Source of the DNA: Fusobacteriaceae bacterium
GTDB lineage: Bacteria; Fusobacteriota; Fusobacteriia; Fusobacteriales; Fusobacteriaceae
Length of the DNA: 34,930 nt
Assembly (NCBI GenBank): GCA_031289425.1
Contig: JAITPM010000063.1
Span: forward strand, 1-34,930
Direction: 5' to 3'
Made by a program: the position numbers and the translations under genes. Shown in pieces: positions 18,858-27,864 of the stretch. Each line of letters starts with the position of its first letter. Position 1 is the first letter of the stretch. A model generated the notes under the pieces. That model was given only the letters and a program-made list of their open reading frames with translations, made no database searches and was not told the origin of the DNA.

Positions 18858-20612
18858 ATGTCTATAGGAGTTTTAGCTTTATTTGCAATAATACCAATTT
18901 TAGTTGCCCTTATTTTGATGGTTTTTCTACGTATGGGTGCTATGAAAGCAATGCCACTTTCTTGGCTTTCTTGCTTTCTAATCGCAGTAGTAATATGGAA
19001 ATTACCAGTATCATATGTAACTGCACTGAGCATTCAAGGAGTAATAAATGCATGTAGTGTATTGATAATTGTTTTCGGAGCTCTTTTGATTTTGCATACT
19101 TTGCAATATTCTGGTGGTATGGAAACAATACAATACGGAATGCAACAAATCAGTAAAGATATGCGTGTGCAAGCGATAATCGTAGGAGTTTTGTATGCAG
19201 CATTTATCGAAGGAGCAGCGGGATTTGGAACACCGGCAGCCCTGGCAGCACCACTTTTGCTTTCATTGGGATTTCCACCAATAGCAGCAGCGATACTTTG
19301 TTTGACATTTAATTCTTTCCCTGTAACTTTTGGTGGTGTTGGAACTCCACTTTTAATAGGGTTAAATGCAGGAGCAAGAAATATAATGGATGCTCTAATT
19401 GCAGGAAATGTTTTACCAAATGATGCCGCTTTTTACAAAATTATTGGAGAAAATGTATCTCTTATGCATTTACCCATGATATTCATTTTACCGATTTTCA
19501 TGTTGGGATTTATTACTCGTTTGTATGGCCCAAAACGTAGTTGGTCAGATGGATTGGCTGCATGGAAATTCTCTCTATTTGCTTCATTTGCATTTGGTGT
19601 TCCATATATGGGACTGGCATGGTTAGTAGGCCCTGAGACACCGGCATTATTAGGAGGATTAATAGGTCTAGGAGTAGTCATGTATGGAGCAAAAGCAGGA
19701 TTTTGCGTACCAAAAGAGGTATGGACATTTGGAGATGATTCTAAATGGGATAAATCATGGACAGGAACTGTTGCTTTTGATAAAAAGAAAGAGCTTACAC
19801 CTACAATGAGTCAACTTAGAGCATGGATGCCTTATATATTAATAGGTTTTATACTTATGATAACTCGTATTCGTTCTCTTCCGTTCAGTGTATGGATAAA
19901 TAAATACCTAATTATAGATATCAGAAATATATTGGGATGGTCAGGAGTAAGTGACAATAGTATAAAGTTACTTAATCTTCCGGGTACTTTACCATTTGCT
20001 GTAATAGCGCTTTTAACTATTGTTTTGCATAAAATGCCATTGGAAAAAGCAGGAGCAGCATGGAAAGATACATTCTTTAAAATGGGACCTGCTACAATTT
20101 CGCTTTGTGCCTCTGTAGCATTGGTAAAGGTTTTCCAAGGGTCAGGTAGTTTCCCTGCGGCAAATAAAGCCTTGATAGAAAGCTTGAAAGCATTAGGTGT
20201 AAATACAGATATAGTATCAATGCCTCGTGCCATGGCAGAAACTATCGCACTCAAAGTAGGACCTTTATGGCCGGTCGTTTCTTCATACATAGGTGGATTG
20301 GGAGCCTATATCACAGGTTCAAATACTGTTTCAAATACGCTATTTGCCCAATTCCAATGGGATGTGGCATCAATTCTAAAGCTTCCTCAAACTATTATTA
20401 TTGCTTCGCAAGCAGCCGGAGGAGCTATGGGAAACATGATCTGCGTGCATAACGTAATAGCAGCATGTACAGTAGTAGGACTATTGAATCGTGAAGGAGA
20501 AATTATTAAAAAGACATTTATTCCGTTCTTTATCTATGGAGTAGTTGTAGGTATCGTAACACTCATTCTGGTTTCAATCAACTTTAGAGAGTTTATAACA
20601 ACAGTTATATAG
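18858..20612 (+). CDS. lctP: L-lactate permease (LctP family)
   Basis: Inner-membrane lactate transporter, family-typical proton symport. The 584-residue polytopic protein shows LctP hallmarks: FIEGAAGFGTPAALAAPLLL near residues 115-134, FNSFPVTFGGVGTPLL, and the C-terminal TGSNTVSNTLFAQFQW and QAAGGAMGNMICVHNVIAACT. An estimated dozen or more membrane segments are present. The length is somewhat above the 530-560 common in the family; an added hydrophilic region lies around residues 270-320 (WTFGDDSKWDKSW). An AGGAGG site precedes the ATG. It is the second gene of the pct operon and ends at a strong terminator, linking lactate import to its activation. Confidence 0.95.
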   Translation: MSIGVLALFAIIPILVALILMVFLRMGAMKAMPLSWLSCFLIAVVIWKLPVSYVTALSIQGVINACSVLIIVFGALLILHTLQYSGGMETIQYGMQQISKDMRVQAIIVGVLYAAFIEGAAGFGTPAALAAPLLLSLGFPPIAAAILCLTFNSFPVTFGGVGTPLLIGLNAGARNIMDALIAGNVLPNDAAFYKIIGENVSLMHLPMIFILPIFMLGFITRLYGPKRSWSDGLAAWKFSLFASFAFGVPYMGLAWLVGPETPALLGGLIGLGVVMYGAKAGFCVPKEVWTFGDDSKWDKSWTGTVAFDKKKELTPTMSQLRAWMPYILIGFILMITRIRSLPFSVWINKYLIIDIRNILGWSGVSDNSIKLLNLPGTLPFAVIALLTIVLHKMPLEKAGAAWKDTFFKMGPATISLCASVALVKVFQGSGSFPAANKALIESLKALGVNTDIVSMPRAMAETIALKVGPLWPVVSSYIGGLGAYITGSNTVSNTLFAQFQWDVASILKLPQTIIIASQAAGGAMGNMICVHNVIAACTVVGLLNREGEIIKKTFIPFFIYGVVVGIVTLILVSINFREFITTVI

Positions 20613-20651
20613 ATAATATCGCCCTTAAAATATTTTAATCCTCACCCTAGA

Positions 20652-20695
20652 GGCTGCTGCAAAATAATATACTTTATTATTTTGTAGCAGCCTTT
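20652..20695 (+). terminator. Intrinsic terminator after lctP
   Basis: An 18-base-pair stem with one G-T pair: 20652-20669 with 20675-20692, five-base loop, then TTT. Closes the pct-lctP operon and lies 16 bases before the end of the convergent ung gene, so it may serve both. Confidence 0.88.
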
Positions 20696-20708
20696 CAGGC
20701 AAGGTTAA

Positions 20709-21383
20709 CTACACATTTTTTATTTCCCAATTGATCTCAGATTTTCCGATAGATTTCAAAATTTCATTTGCAGCTTTAAAATGTCCACAACCAAAAAATC
20801 CTCTATTAGCTGAAAATGGGCTCGGATGTGCTGCTTCCAACACATGATGTTTATTTTTATTAATAAATTCAGTTTTTTTACGAGCATTTGCACCCCATAA
20901 TATAAATATAACAGGATCTTCCCGATCATTTAATAACTTTATTATGTTATCTGTAAATATTTCCCAACCTATATCAGAATGGGAATTTGGTATACCCTCT
21001 CTTACTGTCAATGAAGTATTTAAAAGGAGGACTCCTTGCTTACTCCATGGAGTCAAATATCCATTATTAGGTATTTTATATCCATATTCATCCTGCAATT
21101 CTTTATATATATTTTGTAAGGATGGCGGTGTTTTTATGCCTATATTTACAGAAAAAGCAAGACCGTGAGCTTGGTTTGGACCATGATATGGATCTTGTCC
21201 CAACAAGAGAATTTTACAATCTTTATAACTCGTATATTTTAGTGCAGTAAAAATATAATTCTTATCTGGATATACCGTGTAGAACTTATATTCAGATATT
21301 AAAAATTTTCTTATTTTTTTGTAATAATCTTTTTCAAATTCACTCTTTAAAATCCCATCCCAATCATTATACAATCTTACCAT
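20709..21383 (-). CDS. ung: Uracil-DNA glycosylase
   Basis: Base-excision repair enzyme removing uracil from DNA. All family-1 motifs are seen in 224 residues: [21 protein letters not shown] with catalytic Asp64, [21 protein letters not shown] and [19 protein letters not shown] with the catalytic His. Length is normal. AGGAGG precedes the ATG. It is 54 bases downstream of the HD-domain gene on the same strand with no clear terminator between, so it probably belongs to that operon. Confidence 0.97.
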   Translation of the reverse strand: MVRLYNDWDGILKSEFEKDYYKKIRKFLISEYKFYTVYPDKNYIFTALKYTSYKDCKILLLGQDPYHGPNQAHGLAFSVNIGIKTPPSLQNIYKELQDEYGYKIPNNGYLTPWSKQGVLLLNTSLTVREGIPNSHSDIGWEIFTDNIIKLLNDREDPVIFILWGANARKKTEFINKNKHHVLEAAHPSPFSANRGFFGCGHFKAANEILKSIGKSEINWEIKNV

Positions 21384-21437
21384 AATTCCTCCTATTTCAT
21401 TTTTAATATTATTTATAATTTGTTATTGTGTATTTCA

Positions 21438-21857
21438 TCAATCATCTAATTTTTGGAACTCCTTCATTTTTATATCATTACTATCAGTATGATGGATTTT
21501 GCAAAGTTTTGCAACTTCAAAATTTATATTTTTTAGATTTTCAAAGGCTCTATGCCCATGGTTAGATAATTTACTTTTTTTAAATGTTACTTCAATCATT
21601 CTCTCATAAAAAGAATTGTGCCCCTTAGCAGAATCATGCAGTAATGCCAATTTCAAATAATTTGTATCATTTTTAAGCAAAGGGTTTACAAGAGTTTTTT
21701 TATAAAGTTTAAAAGAATGTAGTTTATCATAATTATCCATTTTATCAAAAAAAATATATTCTTCAGTCGACAATACACTTTTTACTTCATTATTGTTGAG
21801 AATATCATATTTTTCAAAAAAATAAGAAAATAATTGCTTTAATCGTGATATTAACAT
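21438..21857 (-). CDS. Small HD-domain protein, probable phosphohydrolase
   Basis: A 139-residue protein with the HD superfamily metal ligands in order: DKLHSFKLY, LALLHDSAKG, a His-rich NHGHRAFENLK, and CKIHHTDSND. That supports a phosphohydrolase or nuclease-like fold, but I cannot name the substrate. AAGGAG precedes the ATG. It starts four bases after the stop of the TruA-KH gene, so the two are almost certainly co-translated. This points to a role in RNA or nucleotide metabolism. It could also be a small stand-alone HD protein with unrelated function. Confidence 0.7.
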   Translation of the reverse strand: MLISRLKQLFSYFFEKYDILNNNEVKSVLSTEEYIFFDKMDNYDKLHSFKLYKKTLVNPLLKNDTNYLKLALLHDSAKGHNSFYERMIEVTFKKSKLSNHGHRAFENLKNINFEVAKLCKIHHTDSNDIKMKEFQKLDD

Positions 21858-21861
21858 AATT

Positions 21862-22752
21862 TTATATCTCCTTAATTACAATATTTCCAAATTTCTTTTT
21901 TAGTACATTTATATTTTTTCCGTTTTTGCCAATGACAGCTCCCTTATTTTCTCTTTTTACATAAAAAATATATAGGCTTCCATCAGTAGTTTTTTCAATT
22001 TTTTCTATGTTTTTATTGTAATGCATGTCATCAAAATCAAGATTATCCATATCAATACTTTTTAAAATCATATTTTTTAGATTTTCATCTAAATATAACT
22101 TGTTTAATGTCAGGTATTTTGCGGGGTATGGGTTTTTATTACCGGATAAAATATATGATGACATAATTCTCACCTGATGAGGCATAAAAGAATTACCTTT
22201 AAATATAAGGCTATTATTTTTAAATGATATTTCTACTGAACGTACATGTTCTTTTAATAATTTTCCTTTATTATCAGTAAAATCACTCACATCATAGATG
22301 CCGCTCAGCTCACTACATCTTTTCACGATAACATCTATGGGATCTATAATATATTTTAACCTCGGTCTATATATGTATTCTCTTGCCGTTATAAGCGAAG
22401 GAATAACTAGGTTTGGAAAAGTTTTATAAATTTTTTTTATTTGTAAATTTTTGCCTGAAATATTATTAAATTTACTCATAAGCTCATTAATATCTAGAGT
22501 AAAATTACTACTTGCATATAAAATATTTTCAATAGCACTTACGTTACTATCAGTCCTTGCTCCTTGTTGAAGGCCATTAGCCCAAAAAAAGCCTATATCG
22601 TTCATTATACCAGAAAAAGTCCCTTTTACACTTTTTTTATTGATATTATTTTTGTCCCTCATTTCATCAAAAGTAGCAAATTCTTTTCCATTATATGTAA
22701 TAAAGAATAAAAATCCAAGTTTTTTACTTTTTTCTAATTGGCGAATTTCCAT
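21862..22752 (-). CDS. TruA-like pseudouridine synthase with C-terminal KH domain
   Basis: Probable RNA-modifying enzyme. Residues about 10-220 resemble TruA. LQQGARTDSNVSA holds the catalytic-Asp motif, AREYIYRPRLKY resembles the second conserved block, and GNSFMPHQVRIMSSYIL parallels the FLRHQVRN of TruA. The C-terminus (about 262-296) reads GAVIGKNGKNINVLKKKFGNIVI, a type KH RNA-binding loop GxxG. TruA itself lacks a KH domain, so this is an atypical architecture. The 296-residue length exceeds the usual 245-270. A TTTACA-N17-TATAAT promoter lies upstream and the HD gene follows by four bases. RNA target unknown; it may act on tRNA or another structured RNA. Confidence 0.75.
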   Translation of the reverse strand: MEIRQLEKSKKLGFLFFITYNGKEFATFDEMRDKNNINKKSVKGTFSGIMNDIGFFWANGLQQGARTDSNVSAIENILYASSNFTLDINELMSKFNNISGKNLQIKKIYKTFPNLVIPSLITAREYIYRPRLKYIIDPIDVIVKRCSELSGIYDVSDFTDNKGKLLKEHVRSVEISFKNNSLIFKGNSFMPHQVRIMSSYILSGNKNPYPAKYLTLNKLYLDENLKNMILKSIDMDNLDFDDMHYNKNIEKIEKTTDGSLYIFYVKRENKGAVIGKNGKNINVLKKKFGNIVIKEI

Positions 22753-22803
22753 ATTACGATCACTTCATCATATTTGACGTTTTATAAAATTATTGTTATT
22801 TTT

Positions 22804-22832
22804 ATTATATAGAATAAGTGTAAAAATGTAAA
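22804..22832 (-). promoter_or_regulatory. Predicted promoter of the TruA-KH/HD/ung operon
   Basis: On the minus strand: TTTACA, 17 bases, TATAAT, about 50 bases before the start codon. It diverges from the lysine operon promoter. Confidence 0.7.
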
Positions 22833-22956
22833 TTTATTTATTTAAAATATTGCATAAATAATATTAAAGCTCAAGATAAAGCATGTTTGCGGCTTTAGAT
22901 AATATATTTATTATGAACAATATATTCATTATATCCTAACTATTTATATTTTATAT

Positions 22957-22985
22957 TTTATATTATGTATTATATTATGTATAAT
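22957..22985 (+). promoter_or_regulatory. Predicted promoter of the lysine operon
   Basis: TTTATA, 17 bases, TATAAT (22980-22985), about 20 bases before the riboswitch. The flank holds AT-rich imperfect repeats (TATTATGTAT occurs twice), so the -35 is less certain than the -10. Confidence 0.55.
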
Positions 22986-23003
22986 AAGGTACATAATATA
23001 ACA

Positions 23004-23175
23004 GACTGAGGTGCGATACCTATTAGTACTTATATGGAGTTTTAGTCAAACGATGAAATATAAGAAAAGGAGATATCGCCGAAATTCTGAGTTTTGGACT
23101 TTAGCTTAGGATTGGATATACAGATAATATCTGTGTAGCTGTCATTGAGATAGGCTCAATGTTGCGCTTTCTGTG
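23004..23175 (+). ncRNA. Lysine riboswitch (L box)
   Basis: The conserved L-box landmarks occur in order: GAGGTGCGATACC at the 5' side of P1, AAGGAGATATCGCCGAA, GGACTTTAGC, the hairpin CAGATAATATCTG, GCTGTCATTGAGA pairing with CTCAATG, and GCGCTTTC closing P1. The order and spacing match the Bacillus lysC element as recalled. It directly precedes a terminator and then aspartokinase, so lysine binding should stop transcription of the lysine pathway. Confidence 0.93.
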
Positions 23176-23221
23176 GTTAAATATATTGTCAATACATAAG
23201 TTTTGTTTTGATTATGATTAT

Positions 23222-23251
23222 AAACCAGCAGAAGCTCATGCTGGTTTTTTT
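23222..23251 (+). terminator. Riboswitch-controlled intrinsic terminator
   Basis: AAACCAGCA (23222-23230) pairs perfectly with TGCTGGTTT (23239-23247) across an eight-base loop, followed by more T residues. It sits between the L box and the aspartokinase start, as expected of the expression platform. The competing antiterminator was not resolved. Confidence 0.88.
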
Positions 23252-23308
23252 ATAAAATTTGGTATAAAAATGTTTATTTGCAATACTGCTATAAATATGG
23301 AGGTTAAA

Positions 23309-24514
23309 ATGAGAGTCGTTTTAAAATACGGTGGGAGCAGTGTAGCTACTGCTGAAAAAATCAAAGGAATAGCCGATTATATAATCAAACTAAAAAAAGA
23401 AAAATATGATGAAATCGTAGTCGTTGCCTCGGCAATGGGAAAAACTACTGATGAACTCATAAATAAAGCCAAAGAATTTTCTGAAAAACCAAATCAAAGG
23501 GAATTGGATTCTTTATTATCGACTGGAGAGCAACAAACAATAGCGTTTTTAGCTATTGCTTTAAATGAAAAAGGTCAAAATGCAGTATCTTTGACAGGAG
23601 CTCAAGCGAAAGTAGAAACTACAGGTATTCATACGAAAAGTAAAATAAAAAATATTGGGGTAGAAAAAATAGAAAAACATTTAGAAGCTGGTAAAATTGT
23701 CTTAATAGCAGGATTTCAAGGTATAAATGAAGAGGGAGATATCACTACTCTGGGTCGTGGAGGGTCTGACACGAGTGCTGTAGCTCTTGCAGCTATACTT
23801 CGGTGCGAATGTAGGATCTATACAGATGTGGATGGAATATACAATGTCGATCCGAGAGTCTATCCGGATGCCAAACTTTTGGAATATATTTCCTATGAAG
23901 AAATGATGGAAATGTCACATTTAGGGGCTGGGGTCATGGAAACCCGGGCAGTCGAAATAGGTAAAAAATATGGTGTAATCATATATGTGGGAAAAAGTCT
24001 ATGTGAAGATGGAGGAACTTATATAATGGAAAAAAGTTATGGATTAGAAGATAAGTTAATAACTGGAATCAGCATCACAAAGGAAATATTGGTAGTAACT
24101 ATATCAAACTTGGAATATTCATCGGAGAAAATTGCAAAAATCTTTACTGTAACTACAGAATTCGGATTAAATATCAATATGATATCGCAAAATATAAATA
24201 AACGAAACATGTTAGGAATTTCATTTAGTGCTCCTTTTAATGAAAAATATTTGTTGGATGAAGCCATAGAAAAAATAAAGAAAGAAATACCAGAAGCTGA
24301 AATAGATTTAATAGATAATCTAGGCATGATATCAGTCGTTGGTGTCGGGATGGCCAATAATACAGGAGTTGCAAGCAAATTCTTTTCGATACTAAGTAAA
24401 GAAGGAATAAATTTTTACCAAGTGACGACATCTGAAATAAGTATGTCTTGTAGTATTGACAGACAATGTATAAATAAAGCAGTAGAAGTTACTGCTAAAG
24501 AATTTAATCTATAA
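23309..24514 (+). CDS. lysC: Aspartokinase
   Basis: Phosphorylates aspartate at the entry to the lysine/diaminopimelate branch. The start at 23309 gives 401 residues and follows a GGAGG site. An in-frame ATG at 23159 would place 50 residues over the riboswitch and terminator and has no such site, so it is rejected. MRVVLKYGGSSVA carries the phosphate-binding lysine. Next come STGEQQTIAFLA, TLGRGGSDTSAVALAA with the aspartate/ATP loop, and YTDVDGIYNVDPR. Two ACT domains follow (ITGISITKEILVVTI, ISVVGVGMANNTGVASKFF), as in lysine-sensitive enzymes. First gene of the riboswitch-controlled operon. Confidence 0.96.
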   Translation: MRVVLKYGGSSVATAEKIKGIADYIIKLKKEKYDEIVVVASAMGKTTDELINKAKEFSEKPNQRELDSLLSTGEQQTIAFLAIALNEKGQNAVSLTGAQAKVETTGIHTKSKIKNIGVEKIEKHLEAGKIVLIAGFQGINEEGDITTLGRGGSDTSAVALAAILRCECRIYTDVDGIYNVDPRVYPDAKLLEYISYEEMMEMSHLGAGVMETRAVEIGKKYGVIIYVGKSLCEDGGTYIMEKSYGLEDKLITGISITKEILVVTISNLEYSSEKIAKIFTVTTEFGLNINMISQNINKRNMLGISFSAPFNEKYLLDEAIEKIKKEIPEAEIDLIDNLGMISVVGVGMANNTGVASKFFSILSKEGINFYQVTTSEISMSCSIDRQCINKAVEVTAKEFNL

Positions 24515-24548
24515 AAAATTTGATCTATAAAATGAACTGGAGGGAAAA

Positions 24549-25532
24549 ATGAAAATAGCAATAGTAGGGGCAACTGGGTTAGTTGGCAGTACATTTTTAA
24601 AAGTGTTAGAAGAAAGAAATGTAGCCTTTGACGAACTTTATTTATTTGCGTCTAAAAAAAGTGCAGGGAAAAAAATAAATTTTAAAAATAAAGAATACGA
24701 AGTGGAAGAATTAACTGAACACAGTTTTGATAGAGGTATAGATATAGCATTATTTTCAGCAGGTGGAGATACAAGCAAAAAATTTGCACCAATAGCTGCG
24801 AGTAAGGGATGTCTAGTGGTAGATAATTCTTCGGCATGGAGAATGGACGATGCTGTGCCTTTAGTCGTGCCGGAAGTCAATCCGGAGGCTGCTTTCAAAA
24901 ATAACAATATAATAGCCAATCCCAATTGTTCTACAATCCAATGTGTAGAACCTCTGGATATATTAAATAAAAAATATGGATTAAAACGTGTTATTTATAA
25001 TACATACCAAGCAGTATCTGGAGCAGGAATAAAAGGAATAGAAGATTTGGAAAATGGCCTAAAAGGCGAAGAACCTAAAAAATTTCCGCATCCTATAGTA
25101 AACAATTGTCTACCACATATAGATGTGTTCTTAGATAATGGATATACCAAAGAAGAAATAAAAATGGTAAATGAAACAAGAAAAATATTGAATATTCCTG
25201 ATTTGCCTATAACTGCCACTTGTGTCAGAGTGCCTGTGATAAATTCTCATTCAGTATCAATTACGGCTGAATTAGAAAAGGATTTTGATATAGATGAAGT
25301 TAAAAATCTTTTTAAAAATTCTGATGGGCTTATCTTAATAGATGACCCTAAAAATAACAAATATCCTCTTGCAAGAGATGCATCCGGTCAAGATTTTGTA
25401 CTTGTGGGAAGAGTAAGAAGAGACTTGAGTGCTAAAAATAGTATAAGTTTTTGGACAGTTGCAGATAATATAAGAAAAGGTGCTGCTACAAATGCGGTAC
25501 AAATAGCACAGTTGTTTTTTAATAAATTTTAA
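24549..25532 (+). CDS. asd: Aspartate-semialdehyde dehydrogenase
   Basis: Reduces aspartyl phosphate to aspartate semialdehyde with NADPH. The 327-residue protein shows the nucleotide-binding GATGLVGSTFL at residues 7-17, SAGGDTSKK, DNSSAWRMD, and NPNCSTIQC with the nucleophilic Cys127. NTYQAVSGAGIKG and RVPVINSHSVSI, carrying the general-base His, follow. All features match the bacterial Asd of the Gram-positive type. It starts 34 bases after lysC behind a GGAGG site and is followed by dapA. Confidence 0.97.
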   Translation: MKIAIVGATGLVGSTFLKVLEERNVAFDELYLFASKKSAGKKINFKNKEYEVEELTEHSFDRGIDIALFSAGGDTSKKFAPIAASKGCLVVDNSSAWRMDDAVPLVVPEVNPEAAFKNNNIIANPNCSTIQCVEPLDILNKKYGLKRVIYNTYQAVSGAGIKGIEDLENGLKGEEPKKFPHPIVNNCLPHIDVFLDNGYTKEEIKMVNETRKILNIPDLPITATCVRVPVINSHSVSITAELEKDFDIDEVKNLFKNSDGLILIDDPKNNKYPLARDASGQDFVLVGRVRRDLSAKNSISFWTVADNIRKGAATNAVQIAQLFFNKF

Positions 25533-25556
25533 GCTAAGGCTATTAAGGAGGTAATT

Positions 25557-26438
25557 ATGTCTATATTTATTGGTTCGGGAGTTGCATTGGTTACACCTAT
25601 TGATGCAAACAATAAAATTAATTATAATGTAATTTCTGATCTTATTGATTTTCATCTAAAAAATGATACAGATGCTCTAATTATAAATGGATCCACGGGT
25701 GAAAGCCCAACTATTTCAGATATAGAAAAAATTGAAATTTTGAAATTTGTTGTAAAAAAAGTTAATGGGAAAATACCAGTAATAGCCGGAACCGGCACAA
25801 ACGATACAGCACATGCAATAAGAACGAGTATAGATGCTGAAAAATGCGGCGTCGATGCCCTTCTGGTTGTCACTCCTTACTATAACAAAGGAAATGATAG
25901 CGGAATTTTTGATTATTATAAAAAAATAGCAGGATCAGTAAAGATACCTATTATTATCTATGTGGTACCAAGCAGAACAGGGGTCAATTTATCTATAAAA
26001 TTATTAAAACAATTGGCACAAATAGAAAATATAGTAGCTATAAAAGATGCCACTGGTAATCTATCATATACAGCTCAAATAGCTGCTGAGATTCCAAAAC
26101 TTGATATATACTCAGGAAATGATGATGTCGCTGTACCTGTTATTTCTTTGGGCGGAAAGGGAGTTATCTCGGTATCAGCTAACATTATTCCAAAAGAAAC
26201 ACATGAAATGGCGTGGGCTTCATACAATAATGATTACGATAAAGCAAGAAAATTGCAACTTAAATATTTATCACTTATAAATTCTTTGTTCATAGAAGTC
26301 AATCCTATTCCTGTAAAGGAAGCTATGAATGTTTTGGGATTTGATGTAGGTTCGTGTAGATCTCCTCTTGGACCTATAGCAGAGGAAGCTAAAATAAAAA
26401 TAATAGAAAATCTTTCAAAAAATGGGGTAAAACTATGA
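25557..26438 (+). CDS. dapA: 4-Hydroxy-tetrahydrodipicolinate synthase
   Basis: Condenses aspartate semialdehyde with pyruvate, the committed step of diaminopimelate and lysine synthesis. The 293-residue TIM-barrel protein has NGSTGESPT (Thr47 region), VTPYYNKG, IIIYVVPSRTG with Tyr135, and AIKDATGN with Schiff-base Lys163. The residue after Tyr135 is Val where many DapA enzymes have Asn. An AAGGAGG site precedes the ATG. dapB overlaps its stop by four bases. N-acetylneuraminate lyase is a family relative, but the operon context settles the call. Confidence 0.96.
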   Translation: MSIFIGSGVALVTPIDANNKINYNVISDLIDFHLKNDTDALIINGSTGESPTISDIEKIEILKFVVKKVNGKIPVIAGTGTNDTAHAIRTSIDAEKCGVDALLVVTPYYNKGNDSGIFDYYKKIAGSVKIPIIIYVVPSRTGVNLSIKLLKQLAQIENIVAIKDATGNLSYTAQIAAEIPKLDIYSGNDDVAVPVISLGGKGVISVSANIIPKETHEMAWASYNNDYDKARKLQLKYLSLINSLFIEVNPIPVKEAMNVLGFDVGSCRSPLGPIAEEAKIKIIENLSKNGVKL

Positions 26439-27130
26439 ACATTATAATTCATGGGACAGGAACTATGAGTGTACTTCTTAGGAAAACCATAGATGAAAAT
26501 GAAGAATTGAAAGTAAGCGGCTTTGCAGACGAACTTACAAATGAAATAGGTGATGTAATAATTGATTTTTCACATTATTCAAGAATAGAAAGTTTACTTA
26601 ATTTTGCAACTTCTAAAAAAATTCCTTTATTGATTGCAACTACCGGATATCCGAAGGATATTTACGATAAAATTGCAGAAGCAAGTAAAAATATTCCAAT
26701 ATTGCTATCTTCGAACACATCTCTCGGGATAAATATAATGGTAAAAATTCTAAAGGAAATCACTCCCATATTAAAAGATAATTATGATATAGAAATCATA
26801 GAAAAACATCATAACAAAAAACTCGATTCTCCAAGTGGAACAGCCAAAACTTTAGCTAATGTTATTGCTAGTAAAATAGATGGTGAAACAAAGAATATTT
26901 TTGGAAGGTATGGAAATAAAAAGAGAGAAAAAAATGAAATAGGTATACACGCTATAAGAGGTGGAACCGTAGCAGGAGAGCATATTGTTTTATTTTATGG
27001 TGATGACGAAATACTCGAAATAAAACATACTGCGGCTTCTAAAAAAATATTTGTCCTTGGTGCAATAAAATCAGCCAAAATCCTACTTGATAAGCCAATC
27101 GGACTATATACAATGGAAGATATAATTTAA
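26435..27130 (+). CDS. dapB: 4-Hydroxy-tetrahydrodipicolinate reductase
   Basis: Reduces the DapA product with NAD(P)H. At 231 residues it is shorter than the 265-odd of E. coli DapB. The Rossmann start IIIHGTGTMSVLLRK is compact. The diagnostic block IIEKHHNKKLDSPSGTAKTLA (around residues 121-141) carries the catalytic His and Lys and substrate loop. IATTGYP, RYGNKKREKNEIGIHAIRGGTVAGEH and the short C-terminus complete it. The short form occurs in other low-GC anaerobes. It overlaps dapA by four bases (ATGA), implying coupling. Confidence 0.95.
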   Translation: MNIIIHGTGTMSVLLRKTIDENEELKVSGFADELTNEIGDVIIDFSHYSRIESLLNFATSKKIPLLIATTGYPKDIYDKIAEASKNIPILLSSNTSLGINIMVKILKEITPILKDNYDIEIIEKHHNKKLDSPSGTAKTLANVIASKIDGETKNIFGRYGNKKREKNEIGIHAIRGGTVAGEHIVLFYGDDEILEIKHTAASKKIFVLGAIKSAKILLDKPIGLYTMEDII

Positions 27131-27155
27131 AAAAATGAGATAGGAGTTGGTGCAA

Positions 27156-27863
27156 ATGAATAACCTCAATAGTGCAGAGGAAATAATTGCCTATATAAAA
27201 AATTCTGTTAAAAAAACTCCGGTTAAGGCCTATATAAATGGTGACCTGGATGGACTAAAGTGTGATGCCAAGGTCTTTAAAGGAGATAAATCTTATATTT
27301 TAATAGGAGAAAGAACTGAAATAGATGAAATATTAGCTAAGTATAAAGATAAAATACAAGATTTTTATATTGAAAATGACAGACGAAATTCTGGAGTACC
27401 TACTCTTGATTTGAGATATATCGATGCCAGAATAGAACCCGGAGCTGTGATAAGAGATAAAGTACAAATAGGAAAAAACGCTGTAATAATGATGGGAGCA
27501 GTCATTAATATTGGAGCGGAAATAGGGGAAAACACAATGATTGATATGGGCGCCATACTCGGCGGTAGAGCTATAGTCGGTAAAAATTGCCATATAGGAG
27601 CAGGAGCCGTATTAGCCGGGGTCATAGAACCCTCATCAGCAAAGCCGGTCATAGTAGAGGACAATGTGCTAGTCGGAGCCAATGCCGTCATAATAGAGGG
27701 AGTCCATATAGGAGCAGGTGCTGTCATAGGTGCTGGAGCGATTGTGCTAGAGGATGTAGCAGAGGGAGTCGTAGTAGGCGGGAATCCTGCTAAAATAATA
27801 AAAGACGTGGATGAAAAAACCAAAAATAAGACTGAATTAGTAGATGATCTAAGGGGGAATTAA
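27156..27863 (+). CDS. dapH: Tetrahydrodipicolinate N-acetyltransferase
   Basis: Acetylates tetrahydrodipicolinate using acetyl-CoA, choosing the acetylase branch of diaminopimelate synthesis. The ATG at 27156 (235 residues) is nine bases after GGAG; a TTG at 27147 and a GTG at 27150 are too close to it. A small N-terminal alpha/beta domain precedes a left-handed beta helix of hexapeptide repeats ([81 protein letters not shown]) and [12 protein letters not shown]. DapH length fits, unlike longer succinyltransferase DapD. The aminotransferase follows immediately. Confidence 0.95.
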   Translation: MNNLNSAEEIIAYIKNSVKKTPVKAYINGDLDGLKCDAKVFKGDKSYILIGERTEIDEILAKYKDKIQDFYIENDRRNSGVPTLDLRYIDARIEPGAVIRDKVQIGKNAVIMMGAVINIGAEIGENTMIDMGAILGGRAIVGKNCHIGAGAVLAGVIEPSSAKPVIVEDNVLVGANAVIIEGVHIGAGAVIGAGAIVLEDVAEGVVVGGNPAKIIKDVDEKTKNKTELVDDLRGN

Positions 27864-27864
27864 A

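Noticed and set aside
23159-23308. A 50-residue N-terminal extension of aspartokinase
   Set aside because: It covers the end of the lysine riboswitch and its terminator, lacks a ribosome site, and reads unlike aspartokinase.
27365-27823. Antisense reading frame opposite dapH
   Set aside because: It is the reverse of the hexapeptide-repeat region. Composition bias opens the frame; no start signals.
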